Source of the DNA: Elusimicrobiota bacterium
GTDB lineage: Bacteria > Elusimicrobiota > UBA8919
Assembly (NCBI GenBank): GCA_040757695.1
Contig: JBFLWK010000013.1
Location: forward strand, 1-47,149
Length of the DNA stretch: 47,149 nt
Direction of reading: 5' to 3'
In this document: piece by piece, positions 34,494 to 41,918 of the stretch
Layout of the letters: every line of letters starts with the position of its first letter
How positions within the stretch are numbered: the first letter of the stretch is position 1
Made by a program: the position numbers and the translations under genes
The notes under the pieces: model-generated
The model's input: only the letters and a program-made list of their open reading frames with translations
Database searches by the model: none
What the model was told of the DNA's origin: nothing

Positions 34494-34814
34494 ATGGAAA
34501 TCGGGTTGAGTATTTTTGGCGTGATAATGGGTTTCGTGTGGTATCTTAATAACAAAAGCAATAACAGAGTTATTAAAGAAATTACACAAAGGACAGAAGA
34601 ACTTATTCAACAAAACCATAAAGAAACACAAAGTTTGATTCAAGAAACTCAAAGTTTGATTCAAGAAATGCGTAAAGAAACCCAAAATCTGATTAAAGAA
34701 GAAGGTAAATTAACAAGAGAATCAACAAGAGAGTTGATAGAAAAAATTTCACTTTTAATAGTGAGTGATGGTGAAAAAACAAGGGAAATCCTCAGAACAT
34801 TAAAACCCGCTTAA
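34494..34814 (+). CDS. Small membrane-anchored coiled-coil protein, paralog of 26271-26567
   Basis: 106 residues. N-terminal membrane helix IGLSIFGVIMGFVWYL, then NNKSNNRVIKEI and a Gln/Glu-rich coiled coil with tandem ETQSLIQ units (KETQSLIQETQSLIQEMRKETQNLIKEE), ending KLTRESTRELIEKISLLIVSDGEKTREIL. Alignable end to end with the pil-operon paralog. An upstream GGAG gives ribosome binding. It lies 8 bp before the PorV-like gene. Confidence 0.8.
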   Translation: MEIGLSIFGVIMGFVWYLNNKSNNRVIKEITQRTEELIQQNHKETQSLIQETQSLIQEMRKETQNLIKEEGKLTRESTRELIEKISLLIVSDGEKTREILRTLKPA

Positions 34815-34822
34815 AGGCTAAA

Positions 34823-35785
34823 ATGAAAACTGTAGAAATTATTCTTGCTTCTTGCTTCTTGTTTCTTGCTTCTTGTCTTTTTGCATCTAACGAAGGCACT
34901 GCTACCGCTACATTCCTGAAATTAGAACAGGGTGCAAAACCTATCGGGATGGGCGGCGCATTCACTGGAATCGCAAATAACGCAGACGGCATATACTATA
35001 ATCCCGCAGGGCTCGGTTCTCTTACTAAAAAAGAGGTCTCAGTTACATATTCCGCAATGTATCAGGATATGATGAGTTCATACCTGTCGTTTGCATTGCC
35101 TACATATAAATTTGGCACCTTCGGGCTTGGTATCACATATCTTACTGTAGATAAAATAGAGAAAACGAATGATGATGGAGTTTCGCTTGGTGATGCAAAA
35201 ATCTCTAATTTAGCCGGCGCGGTTTATTATGCCAAAAAATTAGATATGCTCGCTATTGGCGGCGGAGTGAAGTTTATCCAGCAGGACTACGATGCGGCAA
35301 AAGGCTCAGGACTAGCAGCGGATGTCGGCGGGCTGTTTACAATTGTCAAAGATAAACTATCACTGGGATTATCAGTGCTGAATCTCGGTCCGAAAGCAAA
35401 AATAGGCGATACAAAAAATAAACTGCCACTGATTATCCGCGGCGGTATCGGATTTACGCCAGTTCAGAAACTTACTATCGGCAGTGATTTAGAAAAACCA
35501 AACGATGCAGATATGAAACTGCATCTTGGCGGTGAGTACGCATTCAGCCCGCTAATGTCAGTCCGTATCGGCTATGAAACAATGAAAGATATCGGCGGCG
35601 GCTTAACCGCAGGCGTTGGGATAAAAAACCAACTCGGCGGTGAAGGTGGGCTGGGCGGTGGCGAGAGCTTTTTCGGTTCATCAGCATCAAAAAAAGGTGC
35701 AATAACTTTCTGTATTGATTATGCATATGTGTCATATGGCGAGTGGGAAGCCACACACAGGATTTCCGTCGGACTCCAATTTTAA
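34823..35785 (+). CDS. PorV/PorQ-family outer-membrane beta-barrel protein
   Basis: 320 residues with a signal peptide (IILASCFLFLASCLFAS) and the family signature FLKLEQGAKPIGMGGAFTGIANNADGIYYNPAGLGSL, followed by amphipathic beta strands and a C-terminal aromatic strand (THRISVGLQF). In Bacteroidetes PorV shuttles type IX cargo; relatives in other phyla accompany proteins with Por/FlgD-like tails. It is encoded near such a cargo (31996-34023). The signal peptide is encoded by four GCTTCTT-type heptamers. A Gly-rich insert (GGEGGLGGGE) sits in a loop near residue 274. Confidence 0.88.
   Translation: MKTVEIILASCFLFLASCLFASNEGTATATFLKLEQGAKPIGMGGAFTGIANNADGIYYNPAGLGSLTKKEVSVTYSAMYQDMMSSYLSFALPTYKFGTFGLGITYLTVDKIEKTNDDGVSLGDAKISNLAGAVYYAKKLDMLAIGGGVKFIQQDYDAAKGSGLAADVGGLFTIVKDKLSLGLSVLNLGPKAKIGDTKNKLPLIIRGGIGFTPVQKLTIGSDLEKPNDADMKLHLGGEYAFSPLMSVRIGYETMKDIGGGLTAGVGIKNQLGGEGGLGGGESFFGSSASKKGAITFCIDYAYVSYGEWEATHRISVGLQF
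34847..34874. repeat. GYTTCTT heptamer x4 encoding the PorV-like signal peptide
   Basis: GCTTCTT twice, GTTTCTT, GCTTCTT. Translated as LASCFLFLASC, the same phase and nearly the same peptide as in PilQ. Confidence 0.93.
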
Positions 35786-35836
35786 TAATTTAATTTTTGA
35801 TTAAAGCCACAGAATTTCACAGAAAATCACAGAAAA

Positions 35837-35872
35837 ATGTCATTCCCGAATGCCTCTGTCGGGAATCTATTC
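35837..35872 (+). repeat. 36-base palindromic element, copy 3
   Basis: Identical to copy 2 over all 36 bases, but its outer arms differ: GCCACAGA and CACAGAA upstream pair with TTCTGTG and TCTGTGGC downstream. It lies between the PorV-like gene and the TPR gene. Confidence 0.92.
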
Positions 35873-35908
35873 AGTGTTATTCTGTGTTCATCTGTGGCTG
35901 ATTATTTT

Positions 35909-36517
35909 ATGAATAACGAAGATGTACTTGTTTATATCAAACAAGGCGATGCTTACAAAATAGCAGGTAATATCACATTAGCAATTTCAGAATATCAGAA
36001 AGCATTAAAAATAGAACCAACGAATCCTACCTCACTGCTGAAACTTGGACAGGTCTATGAAACAAAAGGCGATACTGATAAAGAACAGGCGTTTTATCTG
36101 CTCGCACAAAATGTTTACGAGAAAGCACTCTTGAAAGAACCGAATAATCCGGAAATACATAATTCAATAATTTCGCTCGGTGTTAAACAGAACAGAATTG
36201 ATTTGCTCGTTAAACAGTACAAAGAAAAACTGGCAAAAGAGCCAACAAATCTTGTGCTGGTGGAAGCGGTTCGGAAACTGGCAACAATATCAATGGTGAG
36301 TATTCCACCACAGGTACAGATTGGTAGCGAAAAAAGCGGCTGTGCTAAAATTTTTATTGATTATGTTTTCCCATTCGTAGGAATTATACCATTGCTTTTA
36401 GGTGTAATGATACCAAAACTAAAAATCTTGCAAACACCGGGTATCGTAATAGTAGTTGCCTACCTTATCTATAAATTCTCAACTGCTAAAAAATCAACCA
36501 AAAGCAAACAGTGGTAA
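35909..36517 (+). CDS. TPR protein with C-terminal membrane anchor
   Basis: 202 residues from the ATG giving MNNEDVLVYIKQGDAYK; a longer frame from 35837 only translates the palindromic element. At least two TPRs (DAYKIAGNITLAISEYQKALKIEPTNPTS; NVYEKALLKEPNNPEIHNSI) are followed by a segment with Cys (GSEKSGCAKIF) and two hydrophobic helices (FVGIIPLLLGVMIP; GIVIVVAYLIYKF). Probably a membrane-bound scaffold. Its last codons overlap the GTG of the next gene. The start has no clear Shine-Dalgarno. Confidence 0.75.
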   Translation: MNNEDVLVYIKQGDAYKIAGNITLAISEYQKALKIEPTNPTSLLKLGQVYETKGDTDKEQAFYLLAQNVYEKALLKEPNNPEIHNSIISLGVKQNRIDLLVKQYKEKLAKEPTNLVLVEAVRKLATISMVSIPPQVQIGSEKSGCAKIFIDYVFPFVGIIPLLLGVMIPKLKILQTPGIVIVVAYLIYKFSTAKKSTKSKQW

Positions 36518-37929
36518 TAAATTTTTTTATTGCAACAACCCTGATAATCTCGCCGTTAATGCGTGCTTCATGGGATTTGTGGGCACAAACAATAATACAT
36601 CTGATAACACTCCTTGCAATTTTAATTTTGATTTTTAAAAAAGAAACCTTTCTACCTTTCTACCTTTCTACCTTTCTACCTTTATTCATATTCACACTTT
36701 TTTGTTTTATATCCATTTTTACTTCGTTCAATTTCTACGAATCCAGAAACGAATTTTTTAATATCTTGAATTATATCGCAATTTTTTATCTTGTAAAATA
36801 TACAGATAAAAAATATATCATACCGCCGGCTCTGATAAGCGGATTGATTCTGGCGTTTTACGGATTTTATCAGAAAATTTTTATAGGCGGAAATATCGCG
36901 TCTTTTATGAATAACCCTAATATCTTTGCCGGCTATCTTGTAGGACTTATATGTCTGACTTTTAGTTCCTTTATCTATAGACCCCAGAGCCCAACCGAAC
37001 AAATGTTCGGCACCGAACACTTGTTCGGTTACTGTTTGCTTATTATTTTTGTAGCGGCGCTTGCGTTGACCGGTTCAACAGCATCTTGGATTTCATTAAA
37101 CTTTGGATTTTTGGTTTTTTGTTATCTAATTAAAAAGCGCCTACCTAAAAAATATATCTATCTCCTTGTTGGAATATCCGTTTTTTTGATTATACTAAAA
37201 CTAAACAGCAGGGATTCGTTTAACAGAATTATATGGTGGCTTACAGCGGGAAAAATGATTTTATCAAAACCTTTTACAGGTGTTGGACTGAATGCTCTTG
37301 CAGATGCCTACCCGAAATATAAATTAAGTGGACTGAATTCTGTTTATGCGCATAATTATTTTTTACAAACTGCCGCAGAAATTGGACTCTTCGGATTTTT
37401 AGCATTCCTCTGGTTTCTTGTAGAAATTTTTAGGCAAACAAAAACTGCTGAAAATAGCTCGTTTTTTGTCGCAATCTCTGCAATGCTTATTCACGGCTTT
37501 TTTGATTATTCATTGTTGATACCGGCAAACGCAATCTTATTATGGGCTTTTTTAGGTATTTGCTCAAGAAAAGAAAAACCTGTTCCAGTAACACTTACAC
37601 AAAACCAAACAACTATTTTTAAATGGCTGGCTGTTTTTTTTGTTTCAGCCGCAATTTATTCACTGACAAAAATCTTTCTGGGTAACCGCGAAACCGCAAT
37701 GGGCAAATACCTGCTTGACCAAAAAAAATATAATACCGCACAACTGCATTTCAATAAAGCATTACAGTATGATAGAAACAACCCGCAAACATATCTCTAT
37801 CTTTCTAATGTTTATCAGGAATACTTTAAACTTACAAAATACTATACATATTTAGACGAAGCGGAAATTGAACTTAATAAAGCAGCAAAGTTGCAGAAAA
37901 AAAATTATGAAAATATCCGAAACAAATAA
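36511..37929 (+). CDS. O-antigen ligase-like (Wzy/WaaL) membrane protein with TPR tail
   Basis: 472 residues with about ten membrane helices and the Wzy_C-type core (ITSTF-like loops, GKMILSKPFTGVGLNALADAYPKYK, VYAHNYFLQTAAEIGLFGFLAFLW) expected of O-antigen ligases or polymerases. The C-terminal 75 residues are TPR-like (GKYLLDQKKYNTAQLHFNKALQYDRNNPQT). It polymerises or ligates surface glycan at the inner membrane. Start GTG overlaps the previous stop. An octamer array (36646-36685) encodes TFLPFYLSTFLPLF, a membrane helix, and two palindromes (36995-37029) add EQMFGTEHLFG in a loop. Confidence 0.87.
   Translation: MVINFFIATTLIISPLMRASWDLWAQTIIHLITLLAILILIFKKETFLPFYLSTFLPLFIFTLFCFISIFTSFNFYESRNEFFNILNYIAIFYLVKYTDKKYIIPPALISGLILAFYGFYQKIFIGGNIASFMNNPNIFAGYLVGLICLTFSSFIYRPQSPTEQMFGTEHLFGYCLLIIFVAALALTGSTASWISLNFGFLVFCYLIKKRLPKKYIYLLVGISVFLIILKLNSRDSFNRIIWWLTAGKMILSKPFTGVGLNALADAYPKYKLSGLNSVYAHNYFLQTAAEIGLFGFLAFLWFLVEIFRQTKTAENSSFFVAISAMLIHGFFDYSLLIPANAILLWAFLGICSRKEKPVPVTLTQNQTTIFKWLAVFFVSAAIYSLTKIFLGNRETAMGKYLLDQKKYNTAQLHFNKALQYDRNNPQTYLYLSNVYQEYFKLTKYYTYLDEAEIELNKAAKLQKKNYENIRNK
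36646..36685. repeat. ACCTTTCT octamer x4-5 encoding a membrane helix
   Basis: Four perfect copies and a fifth imperfect one (ACCTTTAT). Translated as the hydrophobic FLPFYLSTFLPLF near the N-terminus of the ligase. Confidence 0.95.
36995..37029. repeat. Two tandem CCGAACA palindromes inside the ligase gene
   Basis: First: CCGAACA-AA-TGTTCGG (36995-37010). Second: ACCGAACA-CT-TGTTCGGT (37012-37029). The first belongs to the CAAATG-centred family. Together they are translated as TEQMFGTEHLFG in a loop between predicted membrane helices. Confidence 0.9.
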
Positions 37930-39997
37930 ACTATTTGCTATTCACTGTTTGCTATTCGCTGTTTTTCTGCTGACACCTTTTTTTAACGGCTCAAAAGACC
38001 CAACTGCGATTTTTGTGTTTGAGACGGTTGTTTTTATCGTTTTTTTTATCACCATAAACTTTCACAAAATACAGAAAACTTTAATAGATATCCCAATTCT
38101 GTTGTTTTTGATATTCACGGTTTTTTCAACTGCAACTACTTTATACTTGAATTCTTCGGTTAATATGTTATTTCTTGTTCTTTCATATCTAATGTTTTTT
38201 TATTGTTTGATTACTGTTTATAACAAGGTATTTCGTAAATTTTTTTATGATGGGCTTGTCTTGATTTCATTCATAATTTCAGGAATTGTAATACTCCAGT
38301 TTTTTTCTGGCAAAACACCAAAGGCAACATTCCCAAACCCGAATTTAGCAGCTGGATATATTTCTGCAGGCGCATCGTTTATTCTGGCGTTTTTATTTTT
38401 TAGCGAAACCAAACTAAAAACAAAAATTGCTTTTTCTATACTGTTTCTGGCTTTCTGGATTGCAATCGCATTAACGCATTCAAGAGGCGGATTGTTTTCA
38501 TTACTCTGCGGAATTCTGACGGTTTTTTTCTTAAAGTTTAAAAAATGGGGAATATTCATTTTTACCATCGGAGTTTTGATTGTATTCATTTCGCTTCCTA
38601 AAGGAGTAATAACAAATATCGTGAAAATGGATGGCGGTGATGTATACGCTTTCAAGCGATTAGAAATATGGAATGCTGCTATAAAGATAATCAAGGAGAA
38701 TCCTGTTTTAGGAACTGGTCCCGGTAATTTTGAACTTCTATTTTACAAATACAATTTTCCTGCGAATAATCTACTCGCAAAATATGCTAAAATTACACGG
38801 TTCGCACATAACGAATTTTTGCAAATCGCAGCAGAAGGCGGGCTTTTTGCGTTTGCTGTTTTTGTGTGGATATTAATAATCATCATTAGAAGTGCATTAA
38901 AAAGTTCTAATAATTCAGTAGTTGTTTTTGCAGCAATACTCGGACATTCATTTGTTGATTTCAATCTGCATCTGCCTGCTACAATGTTTGTTTTAATTTT
39001 TGCAACCGCTGATATCCTTTACGATACACAAATTGACCCGTATAAATACGAGAACAATTTACCCCGCCCCTATAAGGAGCGGGGTTTACTGAAATTCCTA
39101 AACATTACGAATACTCGTAGATATATTATATTTCTCCTGTTAGCATTATTTGTTTTTAATACGCTAAATTTTTTCTTGAAACCAATTGATGCAGAAAAAT
39201 ACAAAAAATTGGCTGATAAATTTGTTAATACCCAGCCGGAAAAAGCAGTTGAACTTTATAAAAAAACAGTAAAATACTCACCAAACGATTTTGACTATCG
39301 ACGGCAACTTGGCGAATTGTTCTATTTAACCAATAGAAGAACTGATGCGATTGAACAGCTAAAAAAATCAGTTGAATTGAACCCGAACAGCACATTTGCT
39401 ATTATGTCGCTTGCCAAAATCTATTATGATACACAGGAATTTAATAAGGCTGAGTTTTATCTGCTTAAAGCGTTACATAACGAACCTAATTATTTAACTG
39501 CACGGTATTTTCTGGCAATGACAGCCGAAAAACAACATAGATTTCAGACCGCAGAAAAGGAATATCAAAATATTATCTCAATTTACAAATTATTTCAAGG
39601 AACAAGTTCACCATCTATCCAAACTGCCACTACCCTGTCAGGTTATGAAAAAACATTGCTTTCTATTGATATTGCAGATGTTTATAATTCACTCGGCTTC
39701 TTTTATATGAATACTGGGAAATTGCAGGATGCGATTGTTAATTACAATATCTCGTTAGAAATAAAGCCGGTAAATGCAGTTGCATACTCAAATCTGGCAT
39801 CTGTCTATTTTATTGAGAAAAAATATTCAGACGCATTACATTATGCAAACCTTGCAGCATATTACGAACCTGAAGAACCAGCACATCTGAAAAATCTTAT
39901 TTTAATATATCAAAAACTTCATAACGATAGCGAAATAAAACGGCTGAAGAATAAAATAGAGTTTTTAGAAAAGCAAAATTATGTCAAGGAGAGATAA
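37907..39997 (+). CDS. Second O-antigen ligase-like membrane protein with long TPR domain
   Basis: 696 residues from the ATG inside the end of the preceding gene (23-base overlap). The N-terminal two thirds have about twelve membrane helices with the Wzy_C core (AWNAAIKIIKENPVLGTGPGNFELLFYKY-like segment, RFAHNEFLQIAAEGGLFAF). The remainder (about 440-690) has several TPRs (PEKAVELYKKTVKYSPND; TDAIEQLKKSVELNPNS; GKLQDAIVNYNISLEIKP). It is paralogous to the upstream gene with the same ligase-TPR order. The start region KLFAIHCLLFAVF is encoded by a 14-base repeat (two 7-base half-units). Confidence 0.87.
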   Translation: MKISETNKLFAIHCLLFAVFLLTPFFNGSKDPTAIFVFETVVFIVFFITINFHKIQKTLIDIPILLFLIFTVFSTATTLYLNSSVNMLFLVLSYLMFFYCLITVYNKVFRKFFYDGLVLISFIISGIVILQFFSGKTPKATFPNPNLAAGYISAGASFILAFLFFSETKLKTKIAFSILFLAFWIAIALTHSRGGLFSLLCGILTVFFLKFKKWGIFIFTIGVLIVFISLPKGVITNIVKMDGGDVYAFKRLEIWNAAIKIIKENPVLGTGPGNFELLFYKYNFPANNLLAKYAKITRFAHNEFLQIAAEGGLFAFAVFVWILIIIIRSALKSSNNSVVVFAAILGHSFVDFNLHLPATMFVLIFATADILYDTQIDPYKYENNLPRPYKERGLLKFLNITNTRRYIIFLLLALFVFNTLNFFLKPIDAEKYKKLADKFVNTQPEKAVELYKKTVKYSPNDFDYRRQLGELFYLTNRRTDAIEQLKKSVELNPNSTFAIMSLAKIYYDTQEFNKAEFYLLKALHNEPNYLTARYFLAMTAEKQHRFQTAEKEYQNIISIYKLFQGTSSPSIQTATTLSGYEKTLLSIDIADVYNSLGFFYMNTGKLQDAIVNYNISLEIKPVNAVAYSNLASVYFIEKKYSDALHYANLAAYYEPEEPAHLKNLILIYQKLHNDSEIKRLKNKIEFLEKQNYVKER
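37934..37961. repeat. 14-base (2x7) repeat at the second ligase N-terminus
   Basis: TTTGCTATTCACTG and TTTGCTATTCGCTG in tandem, translated as the start of the first membrane helix. Confidence 0.8.
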
Positions 39998-41918
39998 ACT
40001 TTATATTATTTTTTTGTTGCTTATTGTAATCTTTCAGTATTCTGAAATTATTTTTCAGCAGAAAATATTTTTTATACGGGATTTGACTTATATCTTTCAA
40101 CCATGGAAATTTGCAGTATGTGAATCGCTGATTAACGGCAAAATGCCATTGTGGAATCCGTATTCCTACTGCGGAATGCCATTACTGGCAAATTTTCAGT
40201 CAGCTGTTTTTTATCCGTTTTCAGTATTTTTCTATATCTTCGGGTTCATACCGGGACTTAAATCTTATATTATCTGTCATACATTTCTGGCTGCATTATT
40301 TTTGTTTTTATATCTTCGTTCAAAAAAAATAAAAAGTATCGCATCATTTACTGGCAGTGTACTTTTTGCATTTGGCGGTTATTTTATTACTAAAATTGAG
40401 TTTCTGAGTATTTTAGGGGCAGCTGTCTGGTTGCCGTTAATACTGCTTTTTTTTTCAAGCAATTGCAACACTTTTATCTGCGGACTGGCAGCCGCAATTT
40501 CACTGTTCGCTGGCTATCCACCAGTTCTGTTTCTTATTTTCATATTGCTTTTTGTTGAAACAGTTGTGGAACAAAAATATAAAAGATTTCTATATGTAAT
40601 CATTTTTAGTTTACTCATATCAGCAGTCCAGATTCTGCCATCAATAGAACTTATTATAAACTCTGTAAGAAAAACCGGGCTTATACTATCAGATGCGGTT
40701 GCTTGGTCTATGAAGCCAGCCGATTTTTTAGCGCTGATATCACCTGTGTTTTTAGAAAAAAATATTACAGACAAATTCTCAGGCGAGAAATACTTCTGGA
40801 TAAAATCATTCTGGATTGGATTTGTTGCAACTATAGTTCTACTTGTTGGAGTAGTTCTATCGTTCAAAAAGAATTCTACTCTCGAAACTAAAAAGTTGGT
40901 GTTGTATTTTTTTCTGGTCGTTTTTTCACTACTTTTTGCACTCGGTACAAGAACCTGCGTTTTCCAATTTGTTTATAGTTATGTTTCCGGCTTTAATTTT
41001 ATCAGATACCCTGCACATATATTATTTATCCCGTTTTTTATATTCGTTATGCTAACTGCTACAGGAATTCACCAATTAAGAAAAATATCAGGTTTTGTCT
41101 CTTTTTTAATTTTGGTAGAACTCTTAATTTATGCCTATAGAATTCAGCCTATAATAGAATACAAGTATTATTCTGAAAAAGGACCTGTTACAAATTTTTT
41201 GCTGTCGGATAAATCAATGTTTAGATTCTTTTTAACTCCAAAGACAACCTGGTCAGCAAGAATTAAAGTGCCTGATTATGGCAATATCGGCTGGTATGTA
41301 TTAAAGGACCGCCTGCAAGGACTCTCAGCAATACCATTTCATCTCTTTGATGCAGGCGGTGTAGGAGAACCTTTGGAAATAACGGAACACTATAATTTAA
41401 TCACAGAAGCACAGAAAAAAAATAACGCAGATGAAGCAAATGAACTTTTATCAAAAATGAATGTAAAATATCTTTTGAGTGATTACCAATTCCCATCTCA
41501 TTCTCCTGTTGAGTCAACAAAATGGGAACTGGTGTTCAGGAGTCATTTATTCGTGTATAAAAATAAAAATTTTGTAGATAGAAGTTTTATAGTTGATAAT
41601 AATAATAATAATAATAAAACTGTTGAGTTCATTATCTACGAACCTGATAAAATAAAAATTGAAACAACAAATTCAGGTATGCTGATTCTATTAGATACTT
41701 TTTATCCGGGATGGCAGGCATTTGTTAATGGCAAAAAAACTGATATGGCAAAGGATACTTTTAGTTCTGTTTTTCGTTCAGTAAAATTACAAAATGCGCC
41801 AAACTATAAGATATATTTTTTGTATAATCCCGCTTTGTTCATTCTCGGGCTGTTGATTTCGTTGCTTATAATTGGTATAATAGTTAGTTGTGATATATCT
41901 ACTTTTACCGGTATTTAA
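39981..41918 (+). CDS. YfhO-like polytopic membrane protein
   Basis: 645 residues with many membrane helices and the conserved N-terminal motif FIRDLTYIFQPWKF ... LWNPYSYCGMPLLANFQSAVFYPFS, typical of the YfhO group, whose better-known members (GT-C-like fold) act in glycosylation of surface polymers. A soluble C-terminal part (about 400-615) precedes the last helix. Overlaps both neighbours (17 and 29 bases). A run of six AAT codons (41598-41615) encodes a poly-Asn tract. Paralog of the gene at 42674-44242. Confidence 0.82.
   Translation: MSRRDKLYIIFLLLIVIFQYSEIIFQQKIFFIRDLTYIFQPWKFAVCESLINGKMPLWNPYSYCGMPLLANFQSAVFYPFSVFFYIFGFIPGLKSYIICHTFLAALFLFLYLRSKKIKSIASFTGSVLFAFGGYFITKIEFLSILGAAVWLPLILLFFSSNCNTFICGLAAAISLFAGYPPVLFLIFILLFVETVVEQKYKRFLYVIIFSLLISAVQILPSIELIINSVRKTGLILSDAVAWSMKPADFLALISPVFLEKNITDKFSGEKYFWIKSFWIGFVATIVLLVGVVLSFKKNSTLETKKLVLYFFLVVFSLLFALGTRTCVFQFVYSYVSGFNFIRYPAHILFIPFFIFVMLTATGIHQLRKISGFVSFLILVELLIYAYRIQPIIEYKYYSEKGPVTNFLLSDKSMFRFFLTPKTTWSARIKVPDYGNIGWYVLKDRLQGLSAIPFHLFDAGGVGEPLEITEHYNLITEAQKKNNADEANELLSKMNVKYLLSDYQFPSHSPVESTKWELVFRSHLFVYKNKNFVDRSFIVDNNNNNNKTVEFIIYEPDKIKIETTNSGMLILLDTFYPGWQAFVNGKKTDMAKDTFSSVFRSVKLQNAPNYKIYFLYNPALFILGLLISLLIIGIIVSCDISTFTGI
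41598..41615. repeat. AAT trinucleotide x6 in the YfhO-like gene
   Basis: Six tandem AAT codons giving Asn6 between IVD and KTVEF. Because the unit is three bases, length change would alter the tract without shifting the frame, unlike the 7/8-base arrays. Confidence 0.9.

Noticed and set aside
35837-35908. N-terminal extension MSFPNASVGNLFS of the TPR protein (and the same peptide at 31065)
   Set aside because: It is a translation of the 36-base palindromic element, present identically in front of an unrelated gene.
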